From contig JAQFVV010006231.1 of NCBI GenBank assembly GCA_028023455.1, positions 4,168,036 through 4,232,035 on the forward strand: a stretch of 64,000 nt of DNA, read 5' to 3'. This document shows positions 24,001 to 35,566 of this stretch, one piece after another (position 1 is the first letter of the stretch; every line of letters begins with the position of its first letter). Position numbers and translations under genes: made by a program. The stretch comes from Epiperipatus broadwayi. Lineage: Eukaryota > Onychophora > Udeonychophora > Euonychophora > Peripatidae. The notes under the pieces are model-generated. The model searched no databases. It worked only from the letters and a program-made list of their open reading frames with translations, and had not been told where the DNA came from.

Positions 24001-26163
24001 TACAGTAATTATCTTAAATAATTTAACAAATATATATTTCTTTCCAATGATTAATAGATAGTTGAATCAATGAATTATTCTACAAATTAAATAAATTATT
24101 AATCATTTTTGTTTAATAGTTAATTAATATTCATTTTTCTTTCAAGTTTGTAAAAGCTATTTATTTTATTATTATTTTTGTCTTGATTTAATCAGAGTGA
24201 TTTTTTTTTTTTTTTTTTAGAAAAGATTTTTTTTGAATATGTAATTAGCTTAGATAGAAAAGAAGCGTGAGAGTAACCTTGTGAAGAGAGCTATTTAACA
24301 AAGGTCTCCAGTAAAAAATTTGCTTATTATGTATTGTAATTGTAGCCAAAACAGTGGCTCATTATTGTGAAAATTCAAGCCAGTTGCTGAAGTCAAATTG
24401 ATTTTAAAAAGACTTTGGAGTAAAACTTCGAAAGGATCTTAAGAAATTTATTGTGGGAAAAGTTATTTAGGATGCAATTCTAAATTTAAAAAAAGGTACA
24501 TTAGTTTACTTTGCTCTCCTTGATTTAAACGTTTTGAATTAACCTCTTCATAACTATTGCTCTTTTAAAAATGTATGTTAATAAAGTCCAGTCTACATTA
24601 CTTCATTTAATTGTCATTTTAAATAAGAATAAATTGCATGAATATTATTGTTGTATCACTAACCAACGTGTGTCTTTTAATATATCTGGAAAATGGATGC
24701 AGAACTATTTTACAGAATATATTTTAATTCTTCACTATTTTCCGTGTTATGTTTTTGTGAGGATTAAACATAAAACTAAGGATATGCATATTTTGATAAA
24801 TCATGCCATGTTTAAATTCATCATAAAGAGATAACAGTATTTATTTATCTGGTATTTCTGGAAATAATACATATTTTAAATGAAGGAAATAACATGTGAG
24901 TTACTTCAAATTAAGTATTTGCTTAAATCGAATGGAAAGATAGAAATGTGGATAATTTTTGTTCTCTTCGATAAAGATGGAATATAAAACAAAGTATTAT
25001 TAATTGTGGAATTACTAAGGAATCATGGTATCTTAATTGACAATATTTAAGAATAAACCATGCGTATAATAGACTATAAAGTATCAAATGCTATTCAAGA
25101 AAACTACTAAGAATAATTGCGTATTTAATTTAGAACTACAACGGAGAATGTCTTATATTTTCAGTATAATAAAGGAGAAATTAATTGCTTGGGTGTGATA
25201 TAGTAAACTCAAATAGCTCGGCTATGAACACTGGAGGTGCTAGGTCATATTTAAGTTGTGTTTATATTTTTTAAGTTATCCTGCAGAAGTTTATTTTATT
25301 TAAATTCAGTTTGGAATGTGTCCCATATTGTTTCATAAACCTGGAGCAGAGCTTTGCAAGTGAACTTTTATTTTAAGTTACAAAACAAATAACTTTTGTT
25401 TCTTTATTTTTTTTTATTGCTTGTCATTATTAATGTATATTATTGATAGATATGCTTACTTGTTATTATGTTTTATTTATAATTTGAGTTATTTTGACCT
25501 TCAAGATCGTCTCTGAAGCTTATCCAAATGAGGAATATGCTGGTAAAAATTGATTGTGTACAAATAGGTCTTATTGTTCTTTTAAGAAGGTAAAAGAAAG
25601 AAATTTTTTTTTAAATATATTATTAGAGAGGTTTATATTTATTTTGTATACTTTATTATCTCAAAGTGAGAATTTTGTTCTTTTTTAAATCAACAAACGT
25701 ATAATAGAAATAGTTTGCTAGATATGAAAGAAAGTTCGTTCGTAATAATTATAACCATTAAATTTTAAAAATAACCTAAAGTTTATTCTGAATTAAAAGT
25801 TATACCTTAATGCAATATTTAATTACCATGTTGCCTGCATAGTGTATAATTTAAAGTTAATTTTATATATACTTTTATTCGCGGGTGTGTGTCTGTTTTG
25901 CACAATTATGACATTTGTTTGATAAAGTTCAGTTTGTGAATATTTTATGTATAAATTTCGGATGCTGTCGTATTCTACTGAGTTGAACGGATTGGTATGT
26001 TATCTGTATGTATTTATCTGCCAGCGTGTATTTATAATGTTCGATATTTAGAAAAGCTTTGAGAATGGAAAGAAATCTGCGTTATAATGTTTGTAGGGAT
26101 AAAAGATTTTGCTTATTTAGTATATGTTTTTCCATGAGTAGAGCCTAGTTTATATTATATGCG
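21047..26163. other. AT-rich non-coding stretch
   Basis: No gene is identified. An 87-codon open frame at 24571-24834 has no recognised motif. A T20 tract followed by AG near 24200-24220 looks like a splice acceptor, but no coding exon follows it. Poly-G/A sequence occurs near 23720. Confidence 0.55.
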
Positions 26164-26386
26164 TATGATTAAATGATATTTTTTGAAGTTAAGTGATATT
26201 TTCTTAGAACCCTGGTGATGAGGAAAAAATCCCCACCAATAGTGTATTTAGAAGTTGATGAGTTATTGTTGAAGTATGATTAAATGATGTTTAGAAAGTT
26301 ATGTGATGTTTTTCTTAGATTCTTGGTGATGAAGAAAAGGTTCCCCACCAACAGTGTATTTAAAATCAGATGAATTATTGTAGAAG
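26164..26386 (+). repeat. Tandem duplication, 111-112 bp unit x2
   Basis: Unit 1 (26164-26274) and unit 2 (26275-26386) both run from TATGATTAAATGAT through a ...CTTAGA...TTGGTGATGA... core and CCCCACCAA-AGTGTATTTA to ATTGT-GAAG. By eye they are about 85 percent identical. No coding potential is seen. Confidence 0.85.
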
Positions 26387-28688
26387 TGTTCAGTAAGAGT
26401 TTATCTGCTCCTCATGTAGATTTCCCTTATAACATATAGTCTGTATAATCATGAAAATATAGCTCTGTTAATTAATATGGGGCCAGATAAATTGTTAAAT
26501 TAATTCTTGATGTAATATTAGTGTCTTATTTTATTGACGAATTACGACATTGTCCAAAATAAAGTAATTGTATGATATTTTCTTAATGAATGGAGAGTTT
26601 GTAGAAAAGATTATTTTCTATCATTGTTGCTTGGCACACGCACACACATGCGTAGTATAAATAATATCGCGTATATAAAGTATAGAGTTATTGAAATTAA
26701 AATGAGAAATAAATGTTTTGAAATACATTACATTCACTTAAATAGAAGTATAAAGTTATTGAGGTTAAAACAGGAAATAAATAGTTTAAAATACAGTGTA
26801 TATATTTAAATAAAGGTTATAAATCATCAGAATGAACATGATTTTGTTGCTATACATGAAAGGTATACGTAATTGAAAGTAATTATTTAGTCAATTAGAG
26901 AAAGTTGCTTTGTTGAGAGCCAAATATAATTAATTTGATTTATTTTATTAATCAATAGTAATGTCCTCTCAAAAGTATTTTTTTGTGCTAATAATGTAAC
27001 ATGTTGTTTATTTAGTGTCATGTAGATGAAACATGTAGGCAAAGCATGTGTTCGAAGTCAGAATATTTAAGTTTTGTTGTTAATTTGCTTTGATAATAGG
27101 GATAATCCCAAACTGATGCTCAAAGTTTATTTGATAATTTAAAAATCTGTAAGCCAAGTATTCCAATTGTAAATATCATGTTAAACCAAATTTATTTTAC
27201 TATAATAAATGATTTGTTTTATTTATTTAAAATCTTAAAACTGTGTCTTGAGTTATTATTGTATACATTCGTGTTTTCCAATTCCACATCTCCACATTTC
27301 ACACATCTATTATAAAATAGATATATTGTTTTATAACTATAATATCAAATTTGCTGGTGTCTGACAATATTGTTTTCTTAATCCTAACATTATAAGGAAC
27401 ATTTGCCATTGGATAAAAGTATTAGAAAGGTTGCCAAGTTAGTATATTTGTTAGATGATGATATGAGATTAAAATACCCTATTTCTGACATTATCTTATT
27501 ATTGAAACACAGTAGAATATTTTAGTCAATTTGTTTCATTACATTTTATCATACTTTAGAATTATAATTTATGGGCCAATGTATTTTATTTAATTCAACT
27601 GTGTTTGTTAAATTCCCTGAGATCTTATTGTTTATTTCTTGATTGGCATTAAAGTAGATGTTTAGATTGTGATATGCCAAGTCATAGAATTGTTTAGTAT
27701 TATAATTATAGCAAGCTGATATATGTTATATTTGGATGAAGGAAGAAATTAAGTTTAAAGTATATTTTAATAGACTGTACCAATAAACATTATGATTCTT
27801 TATCATACAATTAATTAACAAAGGAATTTACATTATATTAAATGTTTTGTAATATTTCTTCTTTTATTCATTTATCATCATATATCTTATGAACTGCCTA
27901 TATATAGCCTCCCACTGAGCTGAGCTGAACATAAACTTAAATATAGAGTCTCAGTAATAATTTTGTATTATATATCTTATTATATCGTTCTATTCATTAA
28001 TAGAACTGGCGCCTGGGCATTTCACTCATATAATGTATATGAGCTGTGTTGGGAGTGTAGGTTATAATATATATATATATATATATTAGAACAGCTAAAT
28101 AATTTCAAAATGAATGAAGCTATCAATAAATGTTTCATAATTGATTTTTTATTGTCAAGATCATTTGAATTTCAGAGTTTTATTGATAAAGAAACAATAA
28201 TTGAGGCAGGAAGAAAAAAATCAGAAATAACAATTTTAGGTATAAAAATTAAAACCTATATTTGGCATTTCAGCAATAACTGATTTTGATGATTTAAACA
28301 ATTTTTTTTTAAGTTCAAAAGAAACATGAAATATCATTAAACCATCTAAGCAAAGCTTTCATTTCAAATTCAGTTCAAATTTTGTTTGACAATTAAAAAA
28401 TTGCATTGCTTCCTTTCTCGTTTATCCCATGTATAATATATATATATATAGCATTTTATCAATAATTTAGTTTATCAGTTTTTTATCTGTCACTTATTGC
28501 AAATTACAGATTTATTTCTATTTCAATGTTATTAATGATACTTTATTTTTGTAATTGTATTTTTGCTGTTTTTACCATTATAATGTATGTATTGTGATAT
28601 TTTATTCTAAAAAGGCATGATTAGTAACAACAAAGGTTTTTGTGAAACATTATATAGTCATGTAATAAAAAAAATGTTTTTAATCTAT
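26387..28688. other. AT-rich non-coding stretch
   Basis: No gene is recognised. A (TA)n tract lies at about 28067-28086 and another near 28436-28450. The block at 27895-28065 is less AT-rich and may be a decayed SINE or MITE, but I could not define ends. Confidence 0.55.
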
Positions 28689-28689
28689 A

Positions 28690-30100
28690 TTCATCATTAT
28701 CTTCAATCATCAATCCACTGTAAGATGAAGGTCTCTACATATTCAATCCGGTTCCTCTGATCCACACTTTTTTCCTCCATTTCACTCCAGCAAATTCTTA
28801 TCCATTTCACTCATACATGATCTACGTTAAATTTTAATTGTTCATCTATTATAATCTTTTCTAGCATTATCTCCAGTCTAATTTCATTTAAACCTATTAA
28901 TTTTTTCAATGATATCAATAATACCTATTTGTTATCTTACCTGTGCATTTTTACTTTTCATCTCTCTTTGTAATTTTCAACATATGTCTCTCCATACTTC
29001 ATTGGTGCAATCTGAAGTCTTTGTATAACTTATTTGTCAAGCATTCAAGTCTCAGATTCTTTCATAAAAACTTTTATTTTGAAACACATTAAACCCTTGT
29101 TTTTCATATACATAAATATATATATCCTTTGAATATTAAAGTATTTTTACCAAAAACATAGCAATCAAGTTGAATTCTATTAATAATTTTATTGATTGGG
29201 CTTCCATCCTTATTTATAAACTAAATATGATATTTGTGGTTACTAATTTCTAGATCATTACTATCAATCTTTATTTTTCCTTTTTAAGAAAAGCCATTGA
29301 ATATTAGTTTAGTCTTTTAACTTATCTAACTGATAGCTTGTATAACAATTCTTGAAACTCTGAAGCATTATTTGCAAATATTATTCACAAAACTAGATAA
29401 AGAAAATCCATTTATTTTTATTCCTTTATATTTCCATTTTTATCTTCAAAATACATCCCATAAAATTATGGATTAAAAATTTTGGAGATTTGGAATCCCC
29501 CTGTTGAACACTTTTATCCATGTTAATATTCTTAGTGTTATTACATAATCTAATCACAGCTGTTGCTCTTTAATAAATGTTCTTTAAAATTTGACAATCT
29601 CCTGGTCTATACCTTAGCATTCAATGTGTTAATTTCTCTGGAAATGCTTATAGAATCAAATGACTTTCATAATCTCAAACCGAAAATATAAAAGCAATTT
29701 ATACCCATTAATTCTTTACATAATTTTTTTTAGTACTTGTATGTGACTTCCTGTGCCAAACTATTTTTAAATCCAACTTTTTTTCTGTAGATAAGTTATA
29801 ATATCTTAAGAACTAACAGAAAACTGATAATCCTATAATTTCTAATGTGTTTTTTTTTTTTTTTTCATTTCTTAAATATCAACATCAGTAATGTATTCTT
29901 CCAATTACCTTTTATATCTTTATTATTTAAACATTCGGTATATAAATTTGTCGACAGTTTCTTTACTTCTTCTTTTAAGATGTCATTAATAATTCCATGT
30001 TTTCTGGAATTTTTCCATTGCTCACAGATTTGATTACATGTCTCATCTCTTCATTTAAAATATTTGACATTTCAAAAGATGTAATTGTAAGGCTAATTTG
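28690..30100 (-). mobile_element. LINE RT remnant, copy 2 of the 12-14 kb family
   Basis: On the minus strand, reading down from 30100, translated pieces are in RT order. Finger region: MSNILNEEMRHVIKSVSNGK (as in EEVR-AIK-MKNGKA) and EEVKKLSTNLYTECLNN. Next, GNWKNTLLMLIFKK (as in WK---V-IFKKGD). Motif A near 29650-29690: DYE-SFDSISIS, split by a frameshift. Then ILKNIYQRATAVIRL. Motif B: SVQQGDSKSPKF at about 29490-29526. Thumb: NGFS and KGKIKIDSNDLE, then FINKDGSPINKI. The 3' end is near 28690. A 5' truncation beyond 30100, with stops throughout, marks a dead insertion. Confidence 0.75.
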
Positions 30101-31078
30101 TTTTTGGTTTGGGGTTTTTTTTTCCATTTTTTATTATTGTATAGTTTTATTAATAAATTTTAAATAAATAATTTATACTAGAATCTTAATTTTTAAGCGT
30201 AAGTATACATTTATGTATGTATAATCTTTATGGTAATAGATTATTAGCAGTTTAAACAAAACTTAATCATTATAATTAATAGTTATCCATTATTTGCCAC
30301 ACCTAACATATAATTTATTTTAATATTTTGTGTTTATAGATAGAACATCAGTAAGATGTTCATAAGCTTTTAACAATCTCTTTATTAAAAAGCATTAATG
30401 GCAGTGAGTAAATATTGCAAGCATTATTGATTAATAACTGACTTGCAACAGAGAGAACACATTAGATATATTTATTATAGGCTTCACTGATTTACAACAA
30501 CATTGAATAGATTCCTTTTAAACAAAAGTAAAACATTTATTTTTCATTGTAAATTTGAGATACATGATGCATACATGTATGACAATAAATTCTCACAACA
30601 TATTTTCATTGAGTTGTGCCTGAGCTGAATCTATGCTAATGTGTAGCTGTGATTCATTTATGATTTTGGTAAATAGAATTGCATCCTAATCAAATCTTTT
30701 TTTCAATAAGTTAATTGTTATTAAACTTGATATATGATCGTTATAAACTTCTTTGTCACCCTCACATAATTTATTTTCATTAAATTGAAACCATTTTCAG
30801 CTTCTGCATAACTAACATTGCTGTATTAGCAATTATTTAAGAGTTAAAACATTTTTTTATTCTTCATTGTTATTTATGAAGTATTATTCAAAACAATTTC
30901 ATATTCTAAAAGTTTATTTAAATACTAATTTAAATTTTTCTTAAATCTCCTTCAATCTTTTAGGGACTCTAATGTCTTTCCTTATTTATTTAAATTATAT
31001 TAATACAATATCAATTTCTTTGTTAAATTTGAATACAATGTTAAGTTGTTTTCCTAAATGCAGTTGGAATATCTAGAC
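30101..31078. other. AT-rich non-coding stretch
   Basis: No gene or element is recognised. Confidence 0.6.
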
Positions 31079-31492
31079 CAGGAATCCACAATCTTTTTAA
31101 TATGAAGAGAGCTATTTTATTTACATATTTTGATCAAAAGCATTAAAAGAGATGCAGAAAATAATATTGATTTCTGAATGATTGAAGTTATATTTGATTT
31201 TTTTTTTTTTTTTTAGTAATAATAGAACCCAATAGAATCAGAGTATGTACTTTGTGTTTAATTTATTTACAAATTGTTATTATTTAAATATTTATTATGC
31301 ACAATAATTATTATTTTATAATAAGCCAAATCCAAATAGCAACATGAAAAAGTGCATTTTTTCTTCCTCTTAAGTCAGGAAAATGTTTATTTACAAATAA
31401 AAATAATAAATATGTTTATCATGATAAAGAGAGCCATAAACTTGGGATCGAAGAACTACATTCAGCTTACAAATTACAAATTCCTGACCTTC
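31079..31492. mobile_element. hAT-type non-autonomous element (MITE)
   Basis: The left end reads CCAGGAATCCACAATCTTTT followed by AAGAGAGCT. The right end (31422-31492) reads AAGAGAGCC...CTTGGGATCGAAGAACTACA...ATTCCTGACC. Inverted, the right terminus starts GGTCAGGAATTTGTAATTTG, matching the left over about 16 positions. The CAGG--TCC-CAA and AGAGCC sub-terminal pattern is typical of hAT elements. An 8-bp target duplication is not preserved. Confidence 0.5.
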
Positions 31493-33169
31493 CATTCTAA
31501 ACAATAGAGTACTCCAATCAAGTAATAGTGTTTGATTATTTTTAATGGTATTTTTCATTAAAGTCACAATTTGTAATATAATTTGTTTTAACTTTTCAAT
31601 TTTAAAAATACATCAAATGAATATAAAGCTCTGTAAATCATTAAGCTGTTTAAAATTTGAATGGGTATAACTTATTTATGTAAATTCCTTCCAAATAGCA
31701 TTTTGATTTTTATTTAACATCTCTGTGGAATATCTTACTATTTTATCATCTGTTAAGTGATATATAGTAATGTACTATTCTGCCTTTTATATTTCAAATA
31801 TAATTGATGCTATAATATTTTTGCACTACTGTTTTAAAAGCCACTTCTGCAAATTGAAACTGTTTAGCAACCGGTTTTATTAAGTAATTGTTAACCTATA
31901 ATAGCACATCACTGTAAGATTACCATACATTATTTAAAATGTTAATACAAAGATGGAATAATTAGAATATTTTAGATAAAATGCTACTTATAAAAAATAA
32001 AATAAAAATTAATGTAAACAGACTAAATATAAAAAGTTTAGTTTTAGAATATAAAGTAATTATTAATATTACTTTTTTTTTTAATTATCACTCAAATTCA
32101 TGAAATGTTTAAACAATCCAGCCATGAATTCACTAATAATATATCAACTTTAACATCACCCTAAAATAATCAGCCAATCAGTTCTTCTAGCTCGTTTATT
32201 TCATAACTTAATATACAAAATTATTTTCAAATAAACACCAACCTCAAAACTGATTAAATTTTACAGCATGAAACAATCACAGTGCAGTCTTTTTAAAAGA
32301 ACTACCAATTATCATTTTAAAATATTAATAGTAATGATCCATTATATCATAAACCAAACATGTATAATCTTAAACTGGTTAATATAATTTAAGTTAACTA
32401 TTTCTTAACAAAAATTAAACAAACTATCCTATCAATTCACCATTAACACACTCCTACCAACTTTGACACCATGCTAAAATAACCAATCCATTTTTCCATA
32501 ACAATTGTTTTATACCTTATAAAATTGCTCTTTGGCTATCAATAACTAATAGCTAATATTTCAACTTAATACAGAAAGTCCTTTTCATACAAATACCAAC
32601 ATGAAATAATCATAATATAGGTTTTTTATATGCTAAGCATTTAAACATTACTGAAAATTAGCCTTGGGCAAATCTATGGCATGCATACCTGAAATGGCAT
32701 TTAAGAAAATTTAATGGCATCCATAAATAATATTATTATTAGCTTATGTTCCATTAAAATTATTTGTTAATAATTAATATAAAAATTTTTGTGAGAAAGA
32801 AATTAGCAAAGATTGATTTTTCTAGTCGGGACGCACTCTGTTTTGTAGTAGACACATGTCTCTCCCTTATCTCTAATCACATATGTGTGTCAGTGGCCAG
32901 CATACTAACAGTATGGGAAAAAATGGAAAATGCATTATTTGTGCTTAAATGTACCGAACATAATAGAGAAACACACTACAATGTATTTTAAAGTAATTAT
33001 TAATTAATTTATTTTTTTACAAAGGGGTTTTTTTTTTTCAATATTCTTTTTTTATGAAAATTTTTTGCTGTTTTAGTTAGCATGCCCAGTGTAAGTAAAC
33101 AATAAAAATTATCAGAATCAAATAGCAGAGAATTCTAAGATTGGTAGATAGAAGAATATGCCATGATTA
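31493..33169. other. AT-rich stretch, possible hAT terminus at 32662
   Basis: CCTTGGGCAAATCTATGGCA near 32663 resembles a hAT terminal repeat and could be the left end of the transposase remnant that follows. A 75-codon frame at 32764-32991 has no recognised motif. Nothing else is seen. Confidence 0.4.
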
Positions 33170-34900
33170 ATAAGAGTAATAAAGTGATTTGTGTTTTATG
33201 TTCTGGGACAGTTGTGCACAATCTCATCAGTAGAATGGCATTATGAAACAAACCACAAATCTCTTTGATAAAAATAAAGACAAAAAGAATTTATTGCAGG
33301 AGCCATTAAAACTAGAAATGCTCTATCAACATCTCTAATTAAATATTTCAGCAGTCAATCAAATATAACTGTTATTAGTTATATTGCCTCTAATATTAAT
33401 GCCAAACACAGGAAGCCTTTTTGGTGATAGTGGATATTTAAAAGAAGCATGAATAAAATACCCACTTTTGTTTGAAGATTTTGAAACTAAGGAAAAAATT
33501 ATTCAAAAGAAATACAATAAAAGATAGAATTTTGTAAAAAGCCAAAAACATTACCTATCAACAAAAAAATAACTATAAAATCTTCCACTTTCATTTCTCT
33601 TGATCTTGTTGAGACTATTTATGCACCTGGACCAGCTCTTTTATATATTTATTCTTGTGTTCTGAACAATATCAAAGAAGAATTAATCATTTTATTATCA
33701 TTAGCAATAACAGCAAAGGAATAGCTATTTATAATGCAGATGAACCTTTCCAAAATTATATCAATAACAACTGATAATGCTTGCAGTATGATCAGATAGG
33801 AAAATGATTTTGTCATTTCATTTACTACATATATTCGACATGCAGTTGTGGGTTTTCACTACATTATATATTATTAAGATCAATTTCAAGATATTGGAAG
33901 ATGTGAACTTTGTAACAAAACTAGTTAATTCTATATATACACATACTTTAAATAAAAATTATTTGGTACTATAAAATGAGATAAACTCATCATACAATGA
34001 TTTACTTATGTACAATAATGTCTGACAGTTATGTTGTGGGAAAATTCTTCAAAGTTTGTTGAAGGTTTAGAGAGAAATAGAATTGTGTTTTACAATGAAA
34101 ATATTGAACAATACAGTCAATTAATGGAGGTTTATGAGTCAAAGTTAAAGATTTTTATTTGTATTTCTACTTAAATTAATTAAATATTAAACTGCAAGAT
34201 GTTCATAAACAATCACTTTTATGTTTCATTTAATCAAAATAATTGAATCTCAATTAGAAATTTTTAATCATGATATTTTAAATACCTATAAATATTTTTC
34301 AAATACAAAAAAAATTTTTTTTTGCAGATATAGAATCTCATGAAAATTCAAATCAAATAAACTGACTCAAGAGTTTTTTTGTATAATTCAGTTAATGATC
34401 AACAAATTTTCTTCATGATTTAAAAACTTTAGGTAATTTGAAGAAACCTCAAAATTTATTTTATATCTACACACAACATCAACAGATAATTAATTTGAAC
34501 ATTTTTTGATTAGTTGAATATGGATAATATCGAATTGCAATTATTGATATTTCAATCTAGTTTTATATGGAAACAAAAGTTTGTTGATTTGAGAAATGAC
34601 TTGAAAATGATGAATTATTGGGTGTAATAAAAAAAAATGCTGAAGAGGAAATATTTTGAAATGTTATTCCCGAAACCTTTAGTTGTTCAAAAATGCTAGC
34701 AATTGCTATATTATTATTTTTTTTCTTCTATTTATACATGTGAATCAGTATTTTCAGAAATTAATTTTATAAAACACCAATTCAAAAATAGAATGACTGA
34801 ATGAATCTAGTTTGGCATGCAAATTATTAAAAGTAACAACATTATTATAAAGAAAGTATTTAGCATCTAATATACAACAGCAAAAATCTCAGTTTATGAC
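33170..34900 (+). mobile_element. hAT transposase remnant, SCAND3-like
   Basis: Broken frames on the plus strand follow a SCAND3/GTF2IRD2-related hAT transposase from N- to C-terminus. BED-finger remains come first: VICVLCSGTV, then WHYETNHKSL across a frameshift near 33188-33265. Next is NAKHRKPF with GDSGYLKEA near 33395-33450. A central part follows, FVTKLVNSIYTHTLNKNY and SSYNDLLMYNNV, near 33915-34030. FFADIESHENSN lies at about 34320. The C-terminal dimerisation region at about 34660-34800 has FWNVIPETFSCSKMLAIAIL, then a decayed CESVFS-NFIK block. A typical intact protein has about 600 residues, so the span fits one near-full-length copy. There are many stops. It is DNA-transposon debris, not a host gene. 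Confidence 0.7.
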
Positions 34901-35439
34901 GATTTATCTTAGTAAAATTACTTGCTAATTTTTAAAATTGTCTCAATAAAATTGTGTGTGAATTAATTTTCAATTACCCCCATCCCTATTAAAAAAACTG
35001 CTTGTCACATCAACAATTCAATAAATATTATTTGTAAATTTTTGACACTTGACCTAGACCAAAGTTGAAAACAATTACAAATTATCATTTAAAAATCTAA
35101 TCATTTTTTGAGTAATCTTTATATGGAAAGAGTTTTCTATAATTGGAATGTTAGCTGTGGGCTCATTGCCAGCTGAAGAGAAGTCTTGTAAGATACATTG
35201 CTGATTGGTAGTTTGTTTTAGTATGATGTCAAAGTTGGTAAGAATATATTACTAGGGAATTGATTGATTGGTTTGTCTAAAAAAATTTTATGGAATAGTT
35301 AGTTTTATATTCTGTACCAATTTAGCATTATGTACATTTGTTTTATTTGTATACAATTTTTTACACACATGATACAAAATATTTATTAAATCCTGAACAT
35401 ATTGTAAATGAAGTTGCGATACATTAAATTATGGAATGT
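34901..35439. other. AT-rich stretch after hAT remnant
   Basis: The segment TTGACCTAGACCAAAGTTGA at about 35047-35066 resembles the complement of a hAT terminus (TCAACTTTGGTCTAGG) and may be the right end of the element. Nothing else is seen. Confidence 0.4.
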
Positions 35440-35566
35440 ATTAGCCTTCGACCCGAGTTCAATTCAAATGGATCTTGATTTTATTTTTAAATAGCTGAGG
35501 ATTTTCTAAGTAAGCTTAGAATTTTTTCCAGTAATATACTCTTATCCCATTGAGCTAATCTTCCGG
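35440..35566 (-). repeat. tRNA-derived SINE remnant
   Basis: On the minus strand GGAAGATTAGCTCAATGGGA (from 35566) is a very good tRNA D-arm/box A. Box-B-like GAATTGAACTCGGGTC lies at about 35466-35450. The box spacing is about 80 bases, too long for a tRNA, and the anticodon arm region is AT-rich and unpaired. It fits a SINE with an inserted or decayed middle. Confidence 0.5.

Noticed and set aside
24190-24300. Polypyrimidine tract plus AG as a splice acceptor of a host exon
   Set aside because: No sustained coding frame or donor follows, and T-runs of this kind are common throughout the window.
35440-35566. A functional tRNA gene
   Set aside because: Box A is excellent, but box B is about 80 bases away and no cloverleaf or anticodon arm forms, so it is SINE-like.
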